Shown one piece after another: positions 34,101 to 45,240 of a stretch of 64,000 nt of DNA. The position numbers and the translations under genes were made by a program. The stretch is taken from NCBI RefSeq assembly GCF_027887165.1, contig NC_077235.1, positions 4,905,378 to 4,969,377 of the forward strand, given 5' to 3'. Positions within the stretch are counted from its first letter, which is position 1, and each line of letters starts with the position of its first letter. This DNA is from Monodelphis domestica. Lineage: Eukaryota; Chordata; Mammalia; Didelphimorphia; Didelphidae. A model generated the notes under the pieces. The model searched no databases. It was given only the letters and a program-made list of their open reading frames with translations, and had not been told where the DNA came from.

Positions 34101-35995
34101 GGAACAGTTGCTGTTCGGGGTCTGTGGCAGCTAGGAGGCTGGAGGCAGGAGGACCGGAGTTCAATTCTGGCCTCAGACACTTCCTAGCTGTGTGACCCTG
34201 GATAAGTGGCCTACCCTCTGCCTGCCTCAGCTTCCTCCTCTGTAAAATGAGGATAATAACAGCACTACTCTGCAGGGTTGCTGGGAAGATCAAATGAGCA
34301 CTCAGCATTTGCCTGGCACATGGCAAGTGTTACATGAACGTCAGCTATCACTATCAGATACAGGACAATGGTTTTGGTTTTTGTAAAATTTAGGACAGTG
34401 ATTAAAGGGAACGTGGAGAGATAACGGTGCCTTGGCGGCAGGAAGCCTCCAACTCTTTGGCCTAGAGGGGCCAGAATGACTGTTCTGAAACCATCTTATC
34501 CCCAGGCCTTCTGCTACTGGGCCATCCTTTCCTCTGCCATCCATTAAGGGCCCTGAATTTGAGTCCTCAGAGCTGGACTCCATCTCTGACTTTTGGTGGT
34601 TCTATGTTCAGGATACTCTTGGGGTCTCAGTTTCTTCAGCTGGAACATAAGGTGGCTGAACTGATTGCGGTTTCAAGGATGGTTCTAGCTCAGAGTTTCT
34701 AAGTGACTTCCTATCTCTGGGCCTCGGTTTCTCTTTGCTAAAATGGGAGGAGAGTGGCCTTACTGTTCTAAGGACACTCTGTCATGCTGAATCCCCTTCC
34801 CCTTCCTGGGTCTCTGATTGTTCCCGATACTTGGAGAATGACTAAATGGTGCTCTGCCTCCTGCTGGGTGTGATCCTCAATGTCCCCTTTTCCTCTGGAC
34901 CTCAATTTCTCCCTCTTAAAAGGAGGGTGACAATAAGACCAGAAGGCCTTGATATCAACCTTGAATTCGGATCCTACATGCTGCCCACTCGATGGGCCCC
35001 ACTTATTCCTCAAGGAAAGTGACTCAGGGAGGCAGTACATAGTAGGCAGGTTGACAGACAAACTTGATCATCTCAAGAGCCTCCATCCCTCTTGTTTTGA
35101 TATCCTACTTATCAAAGATCCCTTGGCCCTCTGGGAATTTGTTTCATCATCTATCAAGTGGATGGTCTCCAAGGACCATTTCTGACAGCGCTCCCTTTCT
35201 GTCTGACCAAGGCCCATCTTTCTGAGCCTCAGTTTCCCCTTTGTAAAATTAAGAAGCCAGATTTGATGGGCTTTAAGTTTCTTGTTGCTAACACAGACCC
35301 TCTGGGATCCTAAGTCCCTTTGTCTCTGGGTCTCAGTTACCTCCTCTTGGTTCAGTTGTTCAACACTCCACAATCCTATTTGGGGGGTTTCCTGGCAGAG
35401 ATACTGGAGTAGCTTGTCATTTCCTTCTCCAGCTCATTTTTCAGAGGAGGAAACTGAGGCAAACAGAGGTGAAGTGATTTGCCCCAGATCACACAGCTAG
35501 TAAGTATCTGAGGACAAATTTAAACTCAGATCTTTCTGACTCCAGACCCAATACTCAGGAAAATGAGGGACTTTCTAAGAAGTCTGATCCAATTCCCATT
35601 CCTGAGTTCTAGCTCTCTGGAGGATGTTTCAGACCCTAGAAACCAAGAGGTGGGAAGGAAATTGTCTCTGAAAGCCCTGATTCTAGCTCGGAAGGTGAGT
35701 GAGCAAGAGAGAGTCACCCCTTCAAACTTCAATTTTTAGACTACAAAAAATGAGCTGGCTTGGACCAGTCTCCCAGTTTCTGCACTCATGCCCTGGGGCA
35801 CTCGGGGTCTCTCCTGTCCTCTGAACGAAAGTCCTCAGGATCCACCGCCCCCGCCCCAACATGTGGGACTCAGTCTCCCCCTAAAAATGAGAGATCCTAA
35901 GGTCCCTGCTGCCCTGTGGGGTTCATTCTTCCCTAGCCCTGTCTGGGTCTCCCCCTTCCCCTTTCCCAACCCAGGCCCACTTTACCTTGGTCCAT
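31177..35995 (-). CDS. Gene 3: short RRM-less hnRNP C tail-like protein
   Basis: The firm part is the last exon, 31,472-31,177. Its acceptor reads GTTCTCGATTCAG|GCAAC and it encodes GNTSNRAEAGGSFRSG, then the zipper HIKQRMDILLDHLEEF, a charged stretch (HEMKREKVAEDD), a basic 'RVVKKAK' patch and a Gly/Ala-rich end. 'GNTS' matches the start of the equivalent hnRNP C segment (GNTSRRGKSGF). A candidate first exon is 35,995-35,986, coding only MDQ plus one base before the donor CCAAG|GTAAAG. It is phase 1, as in the other members, and would give a 101-aa protein. That exon is inferred from phase, a TATA-like motif 115 bp upstream and the shared intron block at 33.6-33.8 kb; another first exon is possible. 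No RRM is visible. The intron contains SINEs and an L1 fragment. Confidence 0.55.
31634..31765 (-). mobile_element. MAR1-like SINE 3' part, antisense
   Basis: 'gttcagtcatttcagttgagtctgactcttcatgatccc' then 'tttggggttttcttggcaaagatactgg' and 'tttgccatttccttct' is the antisense MAR1 3' region. It lies in the gene 3 intron. Confidence 0.8.
31886..32086 (+). mobile_element. tRNA-derived SINE
   Basis: From 'gggtgggcaactaggtggctcagtgg' to AAGACAGAAGGTAAGGGTTA, full length, in the gene 3 intron. Confidence 0.9.
32105..33005 (+). mobile_element. L1 ORF2 3' end, sense, old
   Basis: Read in the sense direction it has 'atcagaagaactgggaatatattacctaccagatttatgg', a decayed form of the L1 C-terminal region (consensus sense 'LGEHRIVYMSDLW'), then 'catctcccagctgagaaatggtc' and 'gaggggttgcccatccattggggaatgg'. 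Frames are broken in several places. Confidence 0.75.
33010..33530. other. Intronic stretch of gene 3; no feature recognised
   Basis: Unique-looking sequence; no exon or repeat assigned. Confidence 0.35.
33605..33800 (-). other. Copy of the shared intron block in gene 3
   Basis: 'ggattcactcaaacttgtcaggcagggaag ... ctttctgtccctcctctcctcccccctttggg' matches 13,941-14,110 in the gene 1 intron, in the same orientation. It places this region inside the gene 3 intron and supports a first exon farther upstream. Confidence 0.65.
34118..34350 (+). mobile_element. MIR/CORE-type SINE
   Basis: It has the head 'gtggcagctaggaggctgg', TGTGTGACCCTGGATAAGTG, 'cctcagcttcctcctctgtaaaatgagg', the core 'gggttgctgggaagatcaaatga' and the 3' part 'cctggcacatggcaagtgttacatgaa'. 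This is the MIR/Ther1 order. Confidence 0.8.
34351..35340. other. Probable gene 3 intron; no feature recognised
   Basis: Repeated loose motifs such as 'cctcagtttctcctttgtaaaa' suggest very old SINE remnants, but none can be bounded. Confidence 0.35.
35343..35556 (-). mobile_element. MAR1-like SINE, antisense
   Basis: 'ggttcagttgttcaacactccacaatcctatttggggggtttcctgg', then 'gtcatttccttctccagctcatttttcagaggaggaaactgagg', then the antisense tRNA-like head with 'tcacacagctagtaagtatctgag'. This is the antisense MAR1 order and close to full length. Confidence 0.85.
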
Positions 35996-36107
35996 TTTCT
36001 GGTCTGGCGAAGGTTCAGTTCAAAGGTCTGGGCTAGCAGAGCGATCAGGAAGGGGTCTGTCTGTCTGGAGCAACAGCAGGAGTAACACAAGTGCCTCCTA
36101 CTGGATC

Positions 36108-36114
36108 CTTAAAA
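36108..36114 (-). promoter_or_regulatory. Candidate TATA-like element of gene 3
   Basis: The minus strand reads CCAAGCTTTTAAGGATCCAG, about 115 bp upstream of the candidate ATG at 35,995. It is a weak TATA variant, supported mainly by spacing similar to genes 2 and 5. Confidence 0.35.
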
Positions 36115-36179
36115 GCTTGGCTGCCCCACCCCTCCCTCCTGGCCTGCTTCCAGCTGCCCTCCCCTCTCCTCCTCTCCTC

Positions 36180-36441
36180 CTCCTCCCTTCTAAGACTTAA
36201 TCTCTCTTTTTCTCTTTCTCCCTCCCCCCCTCCCCTCTCCGTCTCTCTGTCTCTCCCTCTCTTTCCCCCTCTATCTCTGTCTCTGTCTCTTTCTCTCTTT
36301 CTGTCTTTGTCTCCCCCCCCCTCTATCTCTCCCCTTCTCTCTCTCTCTGTGTCTCTGTCTCTCCCCTCCCTCTCCTCTCTGTCTCTCTCCCTGCTTCTCT
36401 CTCTCCCTCTTTCTCCATTTCTGTCTCCCTCTCTGTCTCTT

Positions 36442-36476
<35 letters not shown>

Positions 36477-36563
36477 GTATCTCTCCCCTCCCTCTCCTCT
36501 CTGTCTCTCTCCCTGCTTCTCTCTCTCCCTCTTTCTCCATTTCTGTCTCCCTCTCTGTCTCTT

Positions 36564-36598
<35 letters not shown>

Positions 36599-36685
36599 GT
36601 GTCTCTCCCCTCCCTCTCCTCTCTGTCTCTCTCCCTGCTTCTCTCTCTCCCTCTTTCTCCATTTCTGTCTCCCTCTCTGTCTCTT

Positions 36686-36720
<35 letters not shown>

Positions 36721-36807
36721 GTGTCTCTCCCCTCCCTCTCCTCTCTGTCTCTCTCCCTGCTTCTCTCTCTCCCTCTTTCTCCATTTCTGTCTCCCTCTCT
36801 GTCTCTT

Positions 36808-36842
<35 letters not shown>

Positions 36843-37140
36843 GTGTCTCTCCCCTCCCTCTCCTCTCTGTCTCTCTCCCTGCTTCTCTCTCTCCCTCTTT
36901 CTCCATTTCTGTCTCCCTCTCTGTCTCTTTCTCTCTCTGTGTCTCTCTCTGTGTCTCTCCCCCCCTCTCCTCTCTCCTCTCTCTCTGTCTCTCTCTGTCT
37001 CTCTCTGTGTCTTTGTCTCTGTCTCTGTCTCAGTCCCTCTCTCTGTCTCTCTGTCCTCCTCCCCTGTCTCTCTCTGCCTCAGTCTCCCTCTCTCTTTGTG
37101 TCTCTGTCTGTCTTTCTCTCTTTGTGTCTCTGTCCCCTGG
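36180..37140 (+). repeat. Polypyrimidine (CT)n-like tract with a 122-bp higher-order period
   Basis: About 960 bp of nearly pure C/T on the plus strand. Within 36,355-36,960 a 122-bp unit (TCTCCCCTCCCTCTCCTCTC ... CTGTCTCCCTCTCTGTCTC) is repeated about five times with few changes; spacing of the phrase is constant from 36,360 to 36,847. Long open frames rich in Arg/Glu or Ser/Leu are by-products. The tract lies directly upstream of the presumed gene 3 promoter. Confidence 0.95.
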
Positions 37141-37505
37141 CTAATCTGCACAGGGTATCACAGGTAGTGTATGGACAGACAGAGCAGTGGCTGGGCTGCG
37201 TCTCCCCACCACAGCTAGTTCTGCCAAAGAGCTTCCTTGCAGCTTTTCTCTTGGGCACCTTTTGGGCCTCATTGCTGCTGTTGGGCTGCTCCTCCCATCA
37301 AAAAAGGAGCCCCAGCCAAGAAGAGCCCAGCAGCTGTACCCCGGGCTGCTGCCTGGGTCTGCAATGTCTCTGTTGCCTTTCTGCTTGGGAGGGGCACATC
37401 GTGCTATTGTGCAGCGCCCAAGCGGTAACTCTAGTGCTGTCCCTCAGTGGGACCATTGTGTAAATGAGTGGTTGCACTCTAATTGCATAAAAGAAGCCCC
37501 ATTGT
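37141..37505. other. No feature recognised
   Basis: GC-moderate unique-looking sequence; open frames lack domains. Confidence 0.35.
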
Positions 37506-37509
37506 AATG

Positions 37510-37700
37510 CCCAGATGAGGTTGCTAGGGGGCGTAGTGGGTAGAGTTGGGCCTTCCTGGGTTCAAATTTGACCTCAGAGCCTGACTAGCTGTGTGGCCCT
37601 GGGCAGCTCACTGTTGACCTCAGTTTCCTTATTTGCCAAAGGAGCTGGAGAAGGAAATGCAAACACTCCAAGTGTCTTTGGCGACCGCCCCCAATGGGCC
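37510..37700 (+). mobile_element. MAR1-like SINE
   Basis: 'ggttgctagggggcgtagtgggtagag', 'gttcaaatttgacctcagag', then 'ctcagtttccttatttgccaaaggagctggagaaggaaatgcaaacactcc' and 'caatgggcc'. This is the sense MAR1 order. Confidence 0.8.
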
Positions 37701-39090
37701 CAAAGCCAGTGAGCCCCAGCTATTCCCAACAGTACAGGATGGTTTTCAGTGGAATGATTGTCCCCATTGCCGGCCACTGTGCTGCCTTCCACCTTCTCCT
37801 GGAATCTGGCCCTGTCATAGCTCCTTCTGCAATGCTGCAGTACATGTGTATGTGGCTGAAGCAGAGCTGGTGTGTGTGTGTGCATGTGTGTGTTCCTGTC
37901 ACATGTAATATCAGCATCAGTGTTTCTGCACACGCTTAGTTTCTGACTGCCGGCTACCAGAAAAAGTGCTGTTGCTCTTTGGTAGGCCTCGCCTTGGCAC
38001 TGCTGGCTGAGTCTAAGCATGTTGGGGCCCTTTGGGTAGTGTTCTAGACTGCTCTGGAAAGTGGTCCGATCCTTCGGAGCAGCCACTCTCCTCCCAGACC
38101 CCCTTTTGCGCAGCTTTGCCGGTGGGTTGGGCCCCAGATGAAAGCTCTGGCTTGTTTGTGCAATGACATGGGCTTCCCTCCCAAGAGGTGGTGGGAGCTC
38201 CTCTGCCTCGTTTCACCCTGAGTTATGCATACCTGGCAGAGCTGCATTTGACAGCTGCCTGCTGACGTCCTGAAAGTATTCATCCCCCTGAGTCCCTATG
38301 ACATTCCCGTCCCCCCAGCCATTTCACAACCAGGCCTCAGAAACGTGGGGAGCCCATTATGGTGGGCCATGTTGGGCCACCCGGCTCGCCTCCAGAGTGG
38401 GTGTCCTTGGATTTAGCAAAGCCGAAGCGGGTATCTTCCATGTGTCTCGATCTCGTGTACCCAATCTGTTCCCTGAAACACTGTCTCCATGTTTTAATCT
38501 GCTGCAGAGATTGGGGCTGATACTGCTTCATGCTCTCGCCCCGTATCTGGAACTGTGAGTCCCGTTGCTGCCCACTCTGTCATCCTTTCCCTTGAAATTC
38601 TTGCCATTTTGTTCCCCCGAGTGAGTATCTTTTGTTATTGCTTTCTCGGGTTTTACAAAGTAAACTCTTGGTGGGCTGATATGGCACTAAGTATCCAAGT
38701 TAGTTTCTGAAGTCCTTGGATTTTGTTGCACAGACTTGGCCCACACCCCATCCAGGAGGGAGCTCATGGGACCTGAGGGGGGGAAGATCCCAGTGAAGTC
38801 CATCAAGGGTAGCCCATCTGCTTGAGGAACCCCAGGTGGTCCCCTGGGCTCTGTTGGCTGGCCTCCGAGCAGAGGGAGCCTGAAGTCTCTTGAAGAAGCC
38901 CATTCCTTGGGGCCACCCCTCATTTTGAGGAAACTTCTCTTGGCATTAAGAGTCAATGGGCCTCTGTCTCCTTTGCCCCATTGATGCTCCCGGTACTGTC
39001 CTTTGGGCCTGAATGGAACCAGTTTAATCCTTCCTCTATGTGGAATGACTGTGCTGTCCCCTCCCCGCCATCCTCAGTCTTCCCTTCTCC
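37701..39090. other. No gene recognised; one TG-rich tract
   Basis: A short TG run lies near 37,870-37,895. I searched for a first exon of gene 4 with a phase-1 donor and did not find a convincing one. Confidence 0.35.
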
Positions 39091-39094
39091 AGGG

Positions 39095-39206
39095 TAAAAA
39101 TGCCACATGGTCACATAGCTGGGAAGGTTCTGAGGCTAGATTTGAACCTAGGACCTCCCATCTCTGGGCCTGGCTCTCCATCCACTGAGCCACCCAGCTG
39201 CCCCCA
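39095..39206 (-). mobile_element. tRNA-derived SINE head, antisense, partial
   Basis: 'gccacatggtcacatagctgggaaggttctgaggctag' to 'ctgagccacccagctgcccccaa'; the tail half is absent. Confidence 0.85.
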
Positions 39207-39397
39207 ATATCACTCTTAAAGAGAAACCCAAACCCAAACCAACCCTTTTGTTGGCAATCTATATCTCTCCAATGATTTGTTTTCCTTTATTTCCCAAAAG
39301 GATAGTGGGTAGTTATATTACTCTAACAACTCCTGTATAAGTGTTTCCTCGACCTTTTGTACATTCTGTACTTCTTTTACATTTCTTTTTTTTTTTA

Positions 39398-39473
39398 TGA
39401 ACTGTCCAAGGTCAGATTGGAACCCAGAACCTGTCTTCTCTAGGCCTGGCTCTCCATCCACTAGAGTTGTTTT
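39398..39473 (-). mobile_element. tRNA-derived SINE fragment, antisense
   Basis: 'ctgtccaaggtcagattggaacccag' to 'ctaggcctggctctccatccacta'; a short remnant. Confidence 0.65.
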
Positions 39474-39819
39474 CCATGGAATGTCTTTTCCTATTTCTTC
39501 TTTCTTGGGTTTATTGATGCTGTAGCGAAAGGATGATTTGATTGGAGGGAGGGGCCGCGTTTTCTTTCCTTCTCCCTCACTGAAGTTACTCTTTCAATGA
39601 ACTGGCACTTGACTGGGATTCTCTAAGCAAACCATTGGTCATTAGGTCTTTTTTTCATTGCAACACCAAGCGTTTCCAGAACGATGTCAGATAATAACAA
39701 AGAGGCAGGCATTCGCTCAAATCTAACATCAGCCGCCCCATCAGTGTCAATAAATAGCTTCGCACCATCCTTGTCCTCTGAAAAGAGCCTTTTGGGGGCA
39801 TGTAAGGAAGAGAGCGAGC

Positions 39820-39965
39820 TTTTATTAGCAGTGTGTGCCAAGTGCTTTACCATTACAGCTGGCCTTCATCTCCATTTGGCAGATGAGGAAACCGAGGTTA
39901 GGTGAATGGCCAGGATCATTCAGGCCGTAAGCATTTGAGGCTTTGTCAGAACTCAGCGATTCTTG
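39820..39965 (-). repeat. MIR/CORE-type SINE fragment, antisense
   Basis: 'agtgtgtgccaagtgctttaccattacagct ... ttggcagatgaggaaaccgaggttaggtgaatgg' is the antisense MIR 3'/core order. Confidence 0.65.
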
Positions 39966-40184
39966 CCTCCAGGTCCTAGCTGCCCCGCACAGATCTACTC
40001 TTGGCCCAATCTATTCTTTTGGATGTGTCACATGGCCTCTTGGCAACAACCAACATTTTTCCTTGATCTTTTGTAGATCCAAAGACTGGTTCGCTCTTCC
40101 TCTGCTGGCGTCATCTCCCTCAGTTATCCTTACCTCACTGGATCGGAAGGCCCACTTCCCCTGTTTTTGAAAACAGGTTCTGCA

Positions 40185-40915
40185 TTATTGAAATCAGTTG
40201 TTCATTTAATGCTTCCTAGAGTTCACTTGTAAATCCACCTAATCCTGGGCTGTTGGTTGTTGGGAGAGGGAGGGAGAGAAGAGAGCTTCCTTATGGCTTG
40301 TCTAATTTCTTTTTTATTATTTAAATTCTTTTGTCTTATTCTGTGGATCTATTTTACATTGTTATAAATATTCCTGCACTTCATTGACATGATTGATGAT
40401 CATATTGCTATAGTATTCAATCAAGACCATGTATTGCTTGGCTTATAATTGGGCAATACAGTTTCTAACAATTTCCTTTATTTCCCCTTCTTTGGTTGGG
40501 ATGCTTTTTCGTTTTTTTCTGCTGGCAATTGCACTTTCCTTCGGTTTTTAAGGCCAGATTAGCTAACAGTCTCTCGATTTGATTCATCTTAAAGACCACT
40601 TCATGGTTGTGTTTCTCAGTTCCACCATTTGTTTGACTTTCCATTGTATCATCTCTTTTTGACTTTCACAATCCCTCTTTTGGGGCTTCATTGAGGATTA
40701 GACATTTGTCCATTTTCCCTGAAGTCTCCCTTCCTGACTGCTTGGCCTGCAACTCAAAAGTTTGACTAGTTACCCCATTGTTGGATTCCCTTTCATGACC
40801 CTTTCTGATGTTATTGTGGCTCTTCAAATGCCCATTATTGTCCCTTCCTATTGCATTGTGGTCAATAAAAGGGATGTTTAACATTTCTGTTTTTCTGTAT
40901 GTGTTTATGAATTCC
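40185..40915 (-). mobile_element. L1 ORF2 fragment, antisense
   Basis: 'gttcacttgtaaatccacctaatcctggg', 'ttggcttataattgggcaatacagtttc' and 'attgcattgtggtcaataaaagggatg' match antisense L1 ORF2 at 56,870, 57,015 and 57,770. Frames are decayed. Confidence 0.75.
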
Positions 40916-40944
40916 CCCCCCCCCAGTAGGTAGGTAATGCTGGA

Positions 40945-41195
40945 CTTGGATAACCCAAGTTCAAATTCAAGCTGACACTTATTACCTGACTAACTTTGGG
41001 CAAGGCACTTTATCTGCCTCAGTTTCCTCCTCTGTAAAAGAGGAAGAATAATTGCCACCATTTCCCAGAGTTGTTACGAGGATCAAATGAGATGATGTTT
41101 GTAAAGTGCTTGTTGAGCCCAGTGCCTGGCACAAGGCATGTGCTATGGAAACGTCAACTCTATTTGTAATTATTTTTACTATTATTTGTGGCACT
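40945..41195 (+). mobile_element. MIR/CORE-type SINE
   Basis: 'ggataacccaagttcaaattcaagctgacacttattacctgac', 'gggcaaggcac', 'cctcagtttcctcctctgtaaaagagg', 'gttgttacgaggatcaaatgag' and 'gtgcctggcacaaggcatgtgctatgg' follow the MIR/Ther1 order. Confidence 0.75.
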
Positions 41196-42511
<1,316 letters not shown>

Positions 42512-42909
42512 ATGAGGAGGAGAGCTCCTGGAGGAGGTCAAGGCTGGGAGGACCAGCTGGGGTGGCTCAGAGACAATGGAGAAGGGTGAGCAGCAGTGGA
42601 TGGCATTCCCCAGTACCTAGTGGGAGTTGGGGTGTGCTGAGGGGCTTGGAGCTCTCTCTTGGCCTCACTGTAGTATCAGGGCTCTTGTCCCACAGCCACC
42701 ACCCTAGGTCCTCTCACTTGGTACCTTCAAGCTCCCTAGATCCTCTCTGTTCTGCAGGTTATGTTTTCCACCAGTGAAGACTTAGATGGGAAGAATGGGA
42801 TAAAGCTGGTTAAGTTTATCCTTAGTAGCGTAGAAGCTAGTTCGGAGTTAAGTATGTTTTTCCTACTTCTGCTATTCATTTGCAATTTCTTTTCTAAAGA
42901 GGACTCCCA
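42512..42909. other. Downstream of gene 4; nothing recognised
   Basis: No polyadenylation hexamer and no repeat assigned. Confidence 0.35.
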
Positions 42910-43103
42910 AGAGGGACAGCCACGTGGCTCAGTGGCCAGGCCTAGAAGTAGGAGGTCCTGGGTTCCAATCTGACTTCAGACACTTCCTCGCTTTGTGACC
43001 CTGGCCAACTCACTTAACCAATGTTGCCTAGCCCTTACTGACCATCTGCCTTGGAACCAATACACAGGATTGATTCTGAGATGGAAGAGATGGATTTAAA
43101 AAG
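42910..43103 (+). mobile_element. tRNA-derived SINE
   Basis: 'gagggacagccacgtggctcagtgg' through 'ccttggaaccaatacacaggattgattctgagatggaag'; full length and diverged. It lies in the spacer just outside the right arm. Confidence 0.85.
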
Positions 43104-44324
43104 GGGTGGGATCTCCGAGGAGGGATGAGAATGCCATGGAAACACAGGCTCCTTCCTTTAGGACCCAGAATAGGAAACGGTCAAAGAAGCCTTTGTGCAA
43201 AGTAACACAAATGAGCAGTGAGATGACCTGGAAGCTGGCCTCTTCTTACTGAGTCCTCCCCACCGGGCTCCTAGAAATGGGGATCCCAAATACTCTCCAT
43301 CTTCCAAGCCTGGAATCCCATTTGTCCTCAGGGCCACTTGGGTCAACACTCCCCAAAAGCCCATGGCCAGGAGGCTTCCTCGGGGCCTGGCTGGCTGGGC
43401 CTCGGAGAGCTTGAACCCAGCACAGCCCTGCTCTGTCCGGGGGCCTGCAGTAATGCTGGTCCCCGGCCAGGGAAGGGGCAGGAACCCTGCGCAGCCAGGA
43501 CCCCCAAAGGGAAGGAGCTGGAGGAGGATGCCCAGGAGAGCTGCCTCCAAGCAGACACCTTCCCTAGGCCCAGGCCCAAGGGGAGAGGTGAAGCTCTTGG
43601 CAAGGCGCTGTGGGCTAGGGAGCGGGCTCCCGGGGCCCGGGCAGCTCCAAGCACTGGCTCGAGCAGTAGCCCAGGGCAGCCAGCCCTTGCCCCGAGACGG
43701 CGCCCCAGGAGCCCGGCCCAGCACGCTCGCTCTGAGCTCCTTCGGGGCAGGCAGCGGCCCCACGAGGCCCTCGGGCCCAGGCCCGTGGCAGGGCTGGGGA
43801 TCAGGAGGAGGGAGGGAATCCCGGGGCCGGGGAGTGAGGAGCTCCGGCCAGGGCCTAAGCCTCTAGGCCGGTGGAAGGGCACAGCTGGCGGGTCAGAAAG
43901 CCGTGGGACCTGGGGCCGCCCCCCGGCCTCTTTGGGCCCCATTCGTCCTTCTGCCCCATCACAGGGCTGAAAGAAAGGAGGCCGGGTCTCTGCCGGCCCC
44001 ACGTTCTAGGAGCCAAGCGCCGGCGTGGCCTTAGCTGAGGCCGTCCTCTCTAGGGACCGAGGAGCTGCTCTGGCTCAGCTCCAGGGGGAGCATTCTCTGA
44101 TCCCGGGAGCCAGGGACCAGCCACGTGCCTCTGTTTCCCCCTCTGTCAAAGCAGAGACACTGCTGTAGAGGAGGGCTGACAAGCACCAGGCGGTCCAGCC
44201 CCACGAGACTCCCCGCTGCGCCCAGAACTAGATAGGGGCCCCTTTGGGAGAGACCCAACAGAAGAAATGAAAACGTGAGGAAAGGAGGCGAGGACCCCAT
44301 GAGGTTTTCTTTCCAAGTGAAAAT

Positions 44325-45240
44325 GCCCCCACCTGGAGCCTATGGAAGAATCAGTGGCCCCCCTCCCCGAGCCAATGGAGGGATCTGTGGCCCCCCTCCC
44401 CGAGCCTTATTAAGGGGTCAGTGGCCCCCCTCCCCGAGCCTATGGAGGGATCTGTGGCCCCCCTCCCCGAGCCTATGGAGGGGTCAGTGGCCCCCCTCCC
44501 CGAGCCTATGGAGGGGTCAGTGGCACCCCTCCCCAGCCTATGGAGGGGTCAGTGGCCCCCCTCCCTGAGCCTATGGAGGGGTCAGTGGCCCCCCTCCCCG
44601 AGCCTATGGAGGGGTCAGTGGCACCCCTCCCCAGCCTATGGAGGGGTCAGTGGCCCCCCTCCCTGAGCCTATGGAGGGGTCAGTGGCCCCCCTCTTTGAG
44701 TCTCATGGAGGGATCAGTGGCCCCCCTCCCCGAGCCTATGGAGGAGTCAGTGGCCCCCCTCCCCGAGCCTATGGAGGGATCTGTGGCCCCCCTCCCCGAG
44801 CCTATGGAGGGATCAGTGCCCCCCCCAGCCTTATTAAGGGGTCAGTGGCCCCTCTGCCTCGGGCCTTATGGAGGGCTTGGTGGCCCCCCTTCCCGAGCCG
44901 ATGGAGGGCTTGGTGGCCCCTCTGCCTCGGGCCTTATGGAGGGCTTGGTGGCCCCCCTCCCCGAGCCTATGGAGGGGTCAGTGGCCCCCCTCCCCGAGCC
45001 TTATTAAGTGGTCAGTGGCCCCCCTCCCTGAGCCTATGGAGGGATCAGTGGCCCCCCTCCCCGAGCCTTATTAAGGGGTCAGTGGCCCCCCTCCCTGAGC
45101 CTATGGAGGGATCAGTGGCCCCCCTCCCCGAGCCTTATTAAGGGGTCAGTGGCCCCTCTGCCTCGGGCCTTATGGAGGGCTTGGTGGCCCCCCTTCCCGA
45201 GCCGATGGAGGGCTTGGTGGCCCCCCTCCCTGAGTCTCAT
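44325..45240. repeat. 33-bp GC-rich minisatellite, right arm (about 27 units)
   Basis: Same unit as 18,030-18,473 in reverse complement (GAGCCTATGGAGGGGTCAGT plus GGCCCCCCTCCCC). It includes higher-order repeats such as the block with 'ccttattaaggggtcagtggcccctctgcctcgggcc', which occurs twice. About 915 bp against 444 bp in the left arm. Confidence 0.92.

Noticed and set aside
36045-37167. Very long open frames (over 350 codons) on both strands rich in Arg/Glu or Ser/Leu
   Set aside because: They translate the polypyrimidine tract; any frame in such a repeat lacks stops. No conserved domain or splice context.
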